NCBI GenBank assembly: GCA_937921835.1
Contig: CAKZVG010000555.1
Location: forward strand, 1 to 6,590
Reading direction: 5' to 3'
Length of the DNA stretch: 6,590 nucleotides
Source: an uncultured Bryobacteraceae bacterium
GTDB lineage: Bacteria > Acidobacteriota > Terriglobia > Bryobacterales > Bryobacteraceae
Positions 1 to 5,679 of this stretch are shown here, piece after piece (the first letter of the stretch is position 1; each line of letters begins with the position of its first letter). Both the position numbers and the translations under genes were made by a program. Under the pieces are notes generated by a model. That model worked only from the letters and a program-made list of their open reading frames with translations. It searched no databases and had not been told where the DNA came from.

Positions 1-750
1 CTCGTCCTCGTTCAATTCGTCCAGCGCCGCCGCGTGGCGGTGGGACAGCAGCAGAATCTCGAACGGCCACACCGCCCAGAAGGGCACCAGCGCGGTGAAG
101 TGAGCGTTCGAGCAAACGATCCGTTCACCCGCGCCGCGTTCCTGGGCAAGGTAGTCGCACAGCAGGCAGGAGTCCCGGCGGCCGGCATACTCGCGCTGCG
201 AGAGCAGTTCCTTGGAGGCCTCGTTGGGCAGCCGGTGGTTGGCCCAGATCTGGCAGTGGGGATGCGGATTGCTTGCCCCCATCATCTCGCCCCGGTTCTC
301 GAAGACCTGCACGTGGTTGATCCAGGGCCGGGCGCCGAGGTCCTGATACTGCTCCGTCCAGACGTCCACCACCGCGCGGATTTCGGCCAGGGTCATGCGC
401 GCCAGGGTGAGGTCGTGGCGCGGCGAGAAACACACCACGCGGCAGACGCCCGGCTCGCCCTCGGCCCGCAGCAGCCCATCCTCGAACGGCTCGGACGGCG
501 TGTCCGGTTTCAGCGCCGCGAAGTCGTTCTCAAAAACGAAGGTGCTGGAGTAGTCCGGGTTGCGGCGCCCGCCCGCCCGGCGATTGCCGGGACACAGATA
601 GCAGCCGGGGTCGTATTGCGCCGGGGCCGGCGCCGGGCGGCGCTCCAACTGTCCCTGCCAGGGCCGCTCCGTGCGGTGGGGCGACACTAGAACCCATTCC
701 CGAGTCAGGATGTTCAGTCTGCGGTGAGGGTGACGTTTCCAATCGAGCAT
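1..750 (-). CDS. galT: Galactose-1-phosphate uridylyltransferase, 3' end missing
   Basis: GalT of the Leloir pathway swaps UMP between UDP-glucose and galactose-1-phosphate in the cytoplasm, giving UDP-galactose and glucose-1-phosphate. Reading in from the ATG at 750-748, 250 codons are open to the window edge. The family is usually about 340-350 residues, so roughly the last quarter is lost. Visible motifs are [12 protein letters not shown] (zinc cysteines C50 and C53), CFSPRHD (H112), and NPHPHCQIW at 161-169, in which H165 is the nucleophile that becomes uridylylated and H163 matches the zinc-ligand position of the E. coli enzyme. A second CxxC (CLLCDYL, near 193) and [13 protein letters not shown] follow, as in many bacterial GalTs. 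The frame is intact through the GC-rich stretch at 555-580. No convincing Shine-Dalgarno precedes the start, but only 36 bases separate it from the upstream M1 gene, so it is probably read on the same transcript. Confidence 0.96.
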   Translation of the reverse strand, partial: MLDWKRHPHRRLNILTREWVLVSPHRTERPWQGQLERRPAPAPAQYDPGCYLCPGNRRAGGRRNPDYSSTFVFENDFAALKPDTPSEPFEDGLLRAEGEPGVCRVVCFSPRHDLTLARMTLAEIRAVVDVWTEQYQDLGARPWINHVQVFENRGEMMGASNPHPHCQIWANHRLPNEASKELLSQREYAGRRDSCLLCDYLAQERGAGERIVCSNAHFTALVPFWAVWPFEILLLSHRHAAALDELNEDE

Positions 751-786
751 CACTATCTGTTGTAACCGCCGCGCGCGGTCCGGCGC

Positions 787-3210
787 TCAGCGCGCCAGCA
801 CGGCTTTCCCGGGATTGACCACCACCCGGAGCGGCGGCTCGCGCACCGCGACCACGGTGCTCGCGGGTTCGTCGAACGTGCGCACCCAGCGGATCAGCGG
901 CTTACTCTTGCGGAACTGGATTTCCACCGGGACGTCGGCGCTGAAATCGTCACCCACATGATCCTGCTCCAGCGTCAGCGTCAGGCGCAGGGCGGGCGCC
1001 TTTCCCCGCAGGGAGTGCCTGACTCGCAGCGCGGGAATCCCTGTCCCGTAGACCCAGTGGTCGAAGAAATTCTCCAGTTCCGGATCGGCCGAGCCGGCGG
1101 GAAGGAATTCCGAGGCGAGCGCGCGGAACTGCTCGGTGTCGATGCTCTGAAAACGGTACCGCCGGGCGAGTTCTCCCAGCATCTTCAGGAAGGCCTCGTC
1201 GCCCATCCTGCGCCGCAGCATATGTAGAATCCAGGATCCCTTCTCGTAGACGATGGCCTGATACGCCCGGGGGAACTGCGAGGAACTGAGCCTTGCGCCC
1301 CACACCACCGGTCCCGCCGATTCGAGCGTCCTCCCTTCGCCGTCGGTGACCAGCAGGTTCTTGCGGTACTCCTCGAGCACGGCGTCGAGCGCCCTGGCGC
1401 CCATTTTCTTTTCGAGATAGAGCAACGCGGAGTAGTTGGCAAGCGCCTCCATCAGCCAGTCGTGCTGGTAGCCAGCCGAGGCGACGGTGTTTCCCCACCA
1501 CTGGTGCGCGGTCTCGTGGGCGTGCAGGATTTCGTCGTAGAACAACTGCTGAAAGCGGTCGCGCGTGCCGGCCGGGCGTTCCCGGGGTGCCAGGTAGGAC
1601 ATGGTCGACAGATACACCAGCCCCGGGAACCCCTGCCCGAACGTGCCTGGAATGGGCGACACGGTCAAGGTCTTCAGGGGCGGGGGGCCGAAGTGGCCGG
1701 CCATGAACTCGAAGGCGGCGGCGATGTCGGCGGCCATGACGCGCAGGCGCGCGGCCGGGTCCGGGCGCGGCGGCTCCACCGGGACGGCGATCACTTCGCC
1801 CGGGCGCCGCTGGCTCCGGCCCCAGGTCGTGCCGGGCGGCGGCAGCACCAGCAGTTCCCTCATCCTGGGCTGGAGCGCGGTTTCCACCTCGCGGTTGGCG
1901 TACACCTCCACCCGGTAGCCCCCTCTCTCGGCTGCGGCCCGCTGGTAGTCGCCCAGGTTGAAACCAGCCAGCCGGATGGGGGAGCCGACGACGCGCCGCG
2001 TGATCCGCCAGTCGCCCTCGGTCCGGTCCTCGGCCGCTTCTCCGGTGGAAACCAGGTTCAGGTTCTTCGGGTGGCGGAACGTGAGTTCATAATCGGCAAA
2101 CTGCAACCCGCGCTGCGGATACCAGGTGCCGCGGGCGCCGACGAAGAAGACCCGGTTGCCGGCCGACTGGATCACCTCTCCCTCGTGACGGAACTCGATC
2201 GGGTAGGTGCGGCCGCTTTCGAGCGGCCGCGGCGGGAGCACCAGGAAGGCCTCGTTCTCCCCGCCCCGGATCAGGTTGGCGCGCATCGACTCGCGCTGGA
2301 AGACTTCGGCCGGCTCGCCGTCGAGCAGCACCTCGGTAACGCGCATGCGGCGCGCAATGTCGAACGGAACCGGCTGGCTTCCGCCGGTCTTCACCGTGAG
2401 CGCCGCGCGCGTCACAGCCCGCAACAGCAAGTTCGGTTCGATGGTGGCCTCGATCCGGATGCCGTCCAGGAGCGCATCCTCGCCGGGCGGCTTCCTGGCC
2501 CCGTTGCGGAAGGATCGGGCCTCGAACAGAGTCCAGTGGTCGAAAAAGGTCCGGTTGTCCCGCGTGACGACCTGTCCGGCGGCGATCTGCTGGCGGCTGC
2601 GCGGATCGAACACCACGTCGAAGTTGCCCAGACGCCGCCCGCCCAGCGCCGCGTAGAAGAAGCCCAGCCCGGCGCGGTCCGGCGAAAGCAGGTCTTGCAC
2701 CAGCCGCACCTCGAAGCTCGTCAGGAAGTTCCGCAGCACCGGGTCCCAGCGGGCGGCCAGCACGAGGCCCATCTCCGCGCTCTGGCGCGAGCCGGGCGAT
2801 TCGCGGATCGCGGCCGCAAGTTGCGCCGCCGTCTCGTCGGTGAAGATCATCACCGCCGACTGGAAGCGCTCGTTGAGGTTGGGCGAGCGCGTGAAGGCCG
2901 CCAGCGACATCCGCTCGCCGCGGTTGGGTGGCATCAGCAACACTTCCGCCTCGCCGCCTTCGACGTCGGCCGAGAACACCGCGCCGGGGATCATGCCGCC
3001 CACCGGCCGGGCGAAGATCAGGTGCCCGTCGGTGAGGTAGATCGAAAGCTCTTCGCGGGAGAAGCTGATGTCGCGGACGCGGTAGCACTCGGCCGCGTCC
3101 AGCCCCGTCTCGCGCAGCAGCCGGGCCAGATCCGCCGCGCGTGTGCCGGGTTCGCTGCCCTGAAGCGCCGGACAGAAAGCCGAAAGCGCCAGCAAAACGA
3201 ACGCCCTCAC
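787..3210 (-). CDS. Exported M1-family (gluzincin) metallopeptidase without a GxMEN motif
   Basis: An 807-residue zinc peptidase. It starts at GTG (3210-3208). An in-frame TAG lies four codons upstream, and this start gives a signal peptide (MRAFVLLALSAFCPALQG), so export to the periplasm or beyond is likely. Residues about 20-260 match no domain I can name. The M1-type region follows, with HETAH at 565-569, WWGN at 571-574 and E588, which is exactly HExxH-x18-E (zinc ligands H565, H569 and E588; catalytic base E566). Y655 in VYEKGSW fits the transition-state tyrosine. The GxMEN exopeptidase motif expected before PGLVYLS is replaced by FGQGF (523-527), so the N-terminus-binding glutamate is absent and true aminopeptidase activity is uncertain. 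The glutamate helix reads MEALANY rather than the common NEGFA. No clear Shine-Dalgarno is present. The gene lies 36 bases before galT. Family assignment is firm; substrate is unknown. Confidence 0.93.
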   Translation of the reverse strand: MRAFVLLALSAFCPALQGSEPGTRAADLARLLRETGLDAAECYRVRDISFSREELSIYLTDGHLIFARPVGGMIPGAVFSADVEGGEAEVLLMPPNRGERMSLAAFTRSPNLNERFQSAVMIFTDETAAQLAAAIRESPGSRQSAEMGLVLAARWDPVLRNFLTSFEVRLVQDLLSPDRAGLGFFYAALGGRRLGNFDVVFDPRSRQQIAAGQVVTRDNRTFFDHWTLFEARSFRNGARKPPGEDALLDGIRIEATIEPNLLLRAVTRAALTVKTGGSQPVPFDIARRMRVTEVLLDGEPAEVFQRESMRANLIRGGENEAFLVLPPRPLESGRTYPIEFRHEGEVIQSAGNRVFFVGARGTWYPQRGLQFADYELTFRHPKNLNLVSTGEAAEDRTEGDWRITRRVVGSPIRLAGFNLGDYQRAAAERGGYRVEVYANREVETALQPRMRELLVLPPPGTTWGRSQRRPGEVIAVPVEPPRPDPAARLRVMAADIAAAFEFMAGHFGPPPLKTLTVSPIPGTFGQGFPGLVYLSTMSYLAPRERPAGTRDRFQQLFYDEILHAHETAHQWWGNTVASAGYQHDWLMEALANYSALLYLEKKMGARALDAVLEEYRKNLLVTDGEGRTLESAGPVVWGARLSSSQFPRAYQAIVYEKGSWILHMLRRRMGDEAFLKMLGELARRYRFQSIDTEQFRALASEFLPAGSADPELENFFDHWVYGTGIPALRVRHSLRGKAPALRLTLTLEQDHVGDDFSADVPVEIQFRKSKPLIRWVRTFDEPASTVVAVREPPLRVVVNPGKAVLAR

Positions 3211-3244
3211 ACTTTCAGTCTAGCGGAGGGAGGCGCGTGCGGGG

Positions 3245-3297
3245 CCGGCAGCAAGCCGGACTGGCAGCCGCCGGGTGCGCGGCGACTGGGCGCCCGG
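3245..3297 (-). other. GC-rich stem-loops after the phosphatase gene
   Basis: The 95-base gap between the phosphatase stop and the M1 start holds two short inverted repeats. CCGGC/GCCGG (3245-3249 with 3255-3259) is perfect with a 5-base loop. The other pairs 3271-3278 with 3290-3297, with one mismatch when read as minus-strand RNA. The longer one lies 8 bases after the phosphatase stop. Neither is followed by a U-run, so this is at most a weak pause or transcript-end structure and may simply reflect base composition. Confidence 0.2.
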
Positions 3298-3305
3298 TGC
3301 GGCCG

Positions 3306-4076
3306 TCAGCGCCAGAACTGGAACCAGCGGCGGGCTGCGGAGTCCGGCTCGGGCTCGGATTCGCGGGGAGGCAGCGGAGCGCCCTCAAGCACCGCCGCGG
3401 GATTCAGGATGCACAGACGGTCGGCCCGGGCCTGGCCGTAGCGCCGGCTCACCAGTTCGTGCGCCTGGTCCAGGCGCGGCGGACGATGCTCGCAATCGTG
3501 GGCGTCGCTGGCCAGAAAATGCACCAGGTCCCGCTTCATCAGCAACTCGGCGAAATCCTTCGCGCGGCTGCCGAAATCACCGAGCAGCGACTGTCCGGTC
3601 ACCTGAAGCAGGTAGCCGCGTTCCACCCATGCGGCGAGCGTATCCGGGCGCTGCTGGAGCAGCGGGTTGCGCTCCGGATGGGTGATGACCGGCGTCATGC
3701 CGGCCTCCAGCAGGCGGTCCAGGATCCGCTCCGAGGTATTGAAGATCACCAGGTCGGAGAACTCCACCAACAGGTAGGATTTGTGCGCGATGGTGTAGCG
3801 CGCCGGATTGGCAAGCGCATCCTCGATGTTGTCGTACTGGAGGTGGAAGTCGCAGCCGAAGTGAATGCGCGGCTTGCCGCCTGTGGCCTCGTTCAACTCC
3901 TGGATCTGCCGCTCCACCTCTTCGAACTGGAACCGGTAATGGGAGTCCGCGTGCGGGCTGGCAACGAGGTCGGTGGTGCCGGATTCCGCCGCGATTTCGA
4001 GCATCGCCAGGCTGGTCTCGCGGTCCGGCGAGCCGTCGTCCAAAGCATAAAGAACGTGGCTGTGGATGTCAACCAT
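3306..4076 (-). CDS. PHP-domain protein-tyrosine phosphatase, CpsB/YwqE (CapC) type
   Basis: A 256-residue protein matching the metal-dependent PHP phosphatases that dephosphorylate bacterial tyrosine kinases controlling capsule or exopolysaccharide export. The metal-site motifs are in family order: DIHSH (H5, H7), LDDGSPD (D13, D14), ASPHAD (H42), GCDFHL (D76), ITHPERN (H133) and ASDAHD (D191, H193). Typical CpsB proteins have glutamate in a GQE-type motif where D76 sits here. The length is normal for the family. It starts at ATG 4076-4074 with no clear Shine-Dalgarno, 57 bases after the coiled-coil gene. The C-terminus adds a charged linker and ends WFQFWR, an aromatic basic tail that could touch a membrane or partner (inference). 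No tyrosine kinase, Wzz-like or glycosyltransferase gene is in view, so its substrate is not identified here. A histidinol-phosphatase-like PHP enzyme is a less likely alternative. Confidence 0.9.
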   Translation of the reverse strand: MVDIHSHVLYALDDGSPDRETSLAMLEIAAESGTTDLVASPHADSHYRFQFEEVERQIQELNEATGGKPRIHFGCDFHLQYDNIEDALANPARYTIAHKSYLLVEFSDLVIFNTSERILDRLLEAGMTPVITHPERNPLLQQRPDTLAAWVERGYLLQVTGQSLLGDFGSRAKDFAELLMKRDLVHFLASDAHDCEHRPPRLDQAHELVSRRYGQARADRLCILNPAAVLEGAPLPPRESEPEPDSAARRWFQFWR

Positions 4077-4085
4077 GAGGGAATC

Positions 4086-4125
4086 GTCCGCGTGGCGTCG
4101 CGCGCTGGCGCGGGCGGCTTCGGAC
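4086..4125 (-). other. Possible nested GC stem-loop between coiled-coil and phosphatase genes
   Basis: In the 57-base gap, GTCCG (4086-4090) can pair with CGGAC (4121-4125) around an inner CGCG-CTGG-CGCG hairpin at 4101-4112. It begins 8 bases after the coiled-coil stop codon on the minus strand. With no U-tract it is not a standard intrinsic terminator; an attenuating or RNA-stabilising role is only a guess. Confidence 0.2.
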
Positions 4126-4133
4126 CGCTGAAC

Positions 4134-4634
4134 TCAAATGAACAATTCGTCGTCGTGGGTGGCCTGGGCGACGGTGGGCCTTCCGCCGCGCAGGAACGTG
4201 GACACCGCCGCGCGCACGCCGGCCGCCATGCCGTTTACCTCGCGCAGCGGCCGGAGCACGCCGTTCTGGAGCAGCATCACGGTCTCGTGCACGCGGCCGA
4301 TGGTGTCGTCCAGGATCAGCTCCACGCGGTCCAACTGGATCTTGGCGCGGGTGGTGGCGTCCGCCATCACGTCGTTCACGCGCGCCAGTTGGACCTTGGT
4401 TTGGTCCAGCACGGCGTTGGTTTTGGCGCTGATCTCGGCCACTTGCTGGCGGCTCTGCTCCACCGTCTTCTGGGTCGTTTCCACCAGCGTCTCAAGCTTG
4501 GGAACCAGCGTGTTCACTTGCGCGCCGATGGACTTCGCGACCCGGTACAAGGCGAACAAAATCAGCAATTGCAGGACGATGGCGACGGCGGACACCACCA
4601 CCGCCGCCGTCATGACCGTTGCAAGTTGTTCCAT
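4134..4634 (-). CDS. Membrane-anchored coiled-coil protein, function unknown
   Basis: A 166-residue protein with one hydrophobic segment at about residues 8-30 (TAAVVVSAVAIVLQLLILFA) and then a long helical, coiled-coil-like region at about 45-125. The outline resembles DUF948-type membrane proteins, but I cannot assign a family with certainty. Residues 80-97 and 98-115 look like an 18-residue internal repeat sharing K-[VI]-Q-L-x-R-V, a hydrophobic pair, D and R. The end is HDDELFI, an acidic-hydrophobic tail that looks like a docking peptide. It starts at ATG 4634-4632, with only a weak GGGA upstream, 18 bases after the YtxH gene; the two are surely co-transcribed. The pair suggests an inner-membrane envelope or stress role, which is inference from context. 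No catalytic motif is visible. Confidence 0.85.
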   Translation of the reverse strand: MEQLATVMTAAVVVSAVAIVLQLLILFALYRVAKSIGAQVNTLVPKLETLVETTQKTVEQSRQQVAEISAKTNAVLDQTKVQLARVNDVMADATTRAKIQLDRVELILDDTIGRVHETVMLLQNGVLRPLREVNGMAAGVRAAVSTFLRGGRPTVAQATHDDELFI

Positions 4635-4652
4635 GTTCCCGGCCGGCGCGTT

Positions 4653-4964
4653 CTACGCGTTTGCTTCAGGCGCGCTCTCCGGCTTCGGGCCGACGGCCTC
4701 GCGGTAGGCCTGCTTTCCAGCCTCGACGGCCGAAGTCCAGCGGTCCTTCTGGCGCTCGATCACGCTCCGTCCCCGGTCGATGACTTCGCTTGCCGACTCG
4801 CGCAGTTCTTCCGCCCGGCGCTTCAGATAGTCCTGGCCTTCGCCGGCCTTGTCCTTGATGAGATGTCTGGTTTCCTGGCCCGACTTGGGCGCGAACAGGA
4901 TTCCGATGGCCACTCCAAGCCCGAGACCAAGGAAGAAGAACGACAACTTGTTGCTATCCTCCAT
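4653..4964 (-). CDS. YtxH-domain small membrane protein
   Basis: A 103-residue protein with the YtxH signature: a glycine-rich hydrophobic helix at about residues 7-25 (FFFLGLGLGVAIGILFA) running straight into APKSGQETR (25-33). A charged helical region of about 50 residues follows (KRRAEELRESASEVIDRGR), then a Pro/Ala/Glu-rich end. YtxH proteins are widespread and linked to general stress in Bacillus, but their biochemical role is unknown. The protein most likely sits in the inner membrane with its charged helix facing the cytoplasm (inference). The ATG at 4964-4962 has the strongest Shine-Dalgarno on the minus strand of this window. It is the first gene of the minus-strand block and lies 18 bases before the coiled-coil gene. 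Confidence 0.92.
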   Translation of the reverse strand: MEDSNKLSFFFLGLGLGVAIGILFAPKSGQETRHLIKDKAGEGQDYLKRRAEELRESASEVIDRGRSVIERQKDRWTSAVEAGKQAYREAVGPKPESAPEANA

Positions 4965-4969
4965 GAGAA

Positions 4970-4975
4970 CTCCTT
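4970..4975 (-). promoter_or_regulatory. Ribosome binding site of the YtxH gene
   Basis: AAGGAG on the minus strand is followed by TTCTC and then ATG, a 5-base spacer. It fixes the ytxH start and contrasts with the weak sites of the downstream genes in the block. Confidence 0.8.
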
Positions 4976-4983
4976 TCCTGGGA
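4973..4983 (+). repeat. 11-base direct repeat, copy 1 (beside ytxH start)
   Basis: CTTTCCTGGGA, identical to 5056-5066. The core TCC-TG-GGA is an imperfect palindrome, as an operator half could be. This copy overlaps the ytxH leader and its Shine-Dalgarno. A partial third copy, TCCTGGA, lies at 5000-5006. Confidence 0.55.
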
Positions 4984-5010
4984 TCCGTCTCGTTACTGCT
5001 CCTGGACTAC

Positions 5011-5019
5011 AGGATAGCA
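5011..5019 (-). promoter_or_regulatory. Candidate extended -10 for the ytxH block
   Basis: The minus strand reads TGCTATCCT, matching the extended -10 pattern TGn followed by four of six TATAAT positions. No good -35 lies 16-18 bases upstream. A start here would give a leader of about 40 bases before the ytxH ATG. This is a weak call by eye. Confidence 0.3.
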
Positions 5020-5055
5020 GCATCGGGCACCGTTCGCGCCGCCGGATCTGCTAAT

Positions 5056-5066
5056 CTTTCCTGGGA
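5056..5066 (+). repeat. 11-base direct repeat, copy 2 (beside recX start)
   Basis: CTTTCCTGGGA, identical to 4973-4983. Its GGGA end forms part of the recX Shine-Dalgarno (GGGAG at 5063-5067). A protein bound here would block the recX ribosome-site region or its promoter (inference). Confidence 0.55.
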
Positions 5067-5076
5067 GTAACGGCGG

Positions 5077-5628
5077 ATGAAGGAGCGGCGGCCGAAGAAA
5101 CTCGACGCGCAGGGGTTGCTCGACTACGCCCTGCGCACGCTGGCTGCCCGCGCGCAGTCGGCCGGGGAGCTGCGCGAGAAGCTGAGGCGGCGGGCGGAGT
5201 CCCAGGACGACATCCCCGCGGTCCTCGCGCGGCTCAAGGAGTACGGCTACCTCGACGACCGCCAGTTTGCTGGCGCCTACGCCGCCGCGCGCCGCGAGAA
5301 CCAGGGTTTCGGCAAGCAGCGCGTGCTCAGCGACCTGCGCCGGCGGCGGGTGGCCCCTTCCCTGGCCGGGAGGATGGTGGAACAGGCTTACCGGGACGCC
5401 GACGAGACGGAAATGGCGGAAGCCTATCTGGCCCGGCGCTACCGCGGCGTGGCGCTCAAGGAGTATCTCAGCGAGCCGAAGCACCTGGCCTCGGCCTTCC
5501 GCCGGCTGCGGTCGGCGGGCTTCGGTTCGGAAACGGTGATCCGCGTGCTCAAACGCCACAGCGCGGCGGACGAGACGCTCGACGCCCTCGGCGGAGAGGC
5601 CGGCGAACCAGGCGAACTGCCCGAGTAA
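5077..5628 (+). CDS. recX: Regulatory protein RecX
   Basis: RecX binds RecA filaments and limits their growth or recombinase activity in the cytoplasm. The 183-residue protein is arginine-rich and all-helical, built of RecX three-helix modules: SAGELREKLRRRA (28-40), IPAVLARLKEYGYLDDRQFA (46-65, with the hallmark YLDD..FA), GFGKQRVLSDLRRRRV (77-92), and a final unit HLASAFRRLRSAGFGSETVIRVLK (136-159). The C-terminus adds an acidic Gly/Glu/Pro tail. The length is within the usual range. The ATG at 5077 has GGGAG at 5063-5067 with a 9-base spacer. It is the first gene of the plus-strand block and reads in the same direction as mlaE. recA is not in the window, though in many bacteria the two are adjacent. 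No LexA-type palindrome is visible upstream, so SOS control is not shown. Confidence 0.93.
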   Translation: MKERRPKKLDAQGLLDYALRTLAARAQSAGELREKLRRRAESQDDIPAVLARLKEYGYLDDRQFAGAYAAARRENQGFGKQRVLSDLRRRRVAPSLAGRMVEQAYRDADETEMAEAYLARRYRGVALKEYLSEPKHLASAFRRLRSAGFGSETVIRVLKRHSAADETLDALGGEAGEPGELPE

Positions 5629-5661
5629 AACCACGGGCGGCCGCTTTATGCCAGACTCGTT

Positions 5662-5667
5662 AGGAGG
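5662..5667 (+). promoter_or_regulatory. Ribosome binding site that decides the mlaE start
   Basis: A perfect AGGAGG abuts the upstream GTG (5668-5670), leaving no spacer, but lies 12 bases before the next in-frame GTG (5680-5682). It therefore favours the shorter protein, although 12 is at the long end of working spacers. No other in-frame start exists between the recX stop and 5668. Confidence 0.6.
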
Positions 5668-5679
5668 GTGGCTTCGACC

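Larger units (their letters stand above)
4965..5076. promoter_or_regulatory. Divergent intergenic region between ytxH and recX
   Basis: These 112 bases separate the two divergent gene blocks, so promoters for both should lie here. The region is less GC-rich than its surroundings. It holds the Shine-Dalgarno sites of both first genes, a candidate minus-strand extended -10, and an 11-base direct repeat. I find no convincing -35/-10 pair for recX. Confidence 0.6.

Noticed and set aside
555..580. Apparent frameshift in galT at the repeated GGGC units
   Set aside because: It was my misreading of the tandem GGGC units. Recounting the bases keeps one frame from [12 protein letters not shown] through [13 protein letters not shown].
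34..690. 218-codon open frame opposite galT
   Set aside because: Antisense shadow; the minus strand encodes the full GalT zinc and HPH motifs.
1462..3441. 659-codon open frame on the plus strand opposite the M1 gene
   Set aside because: Low-complexity His/Arg/Gly/Val-rich translation with no domain. It is an antisense shadow produced by the GC-rich third positions of the real gene, which has a complete metallopeptidase signature.
5031..5042. Possible LexA/SOS box before recX (GTTC at 5032-5035)
   Set aside because: There is no matching GAAC half-site at a suitable distance, so no palindrome supports SOS control.
3141..5054. 637-codon open frame on the plus strand opposite three minus-strand genes
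   Set aside because: It spans the phosphatase, coiled-coil and YtxH genes and their gaps, and its composition is typical of an antisense shadow. The genes beneath it have clear motifs and, for YtxH, a strong ribosome site.
5637..5644. GCGGCCGC palindrome followed by TTT after recX, as a terminator
   Set aside because: A perfect 8-base palindrome has no room for a loop and the T-run is only three bases, so it is not an intrinsic terminator.
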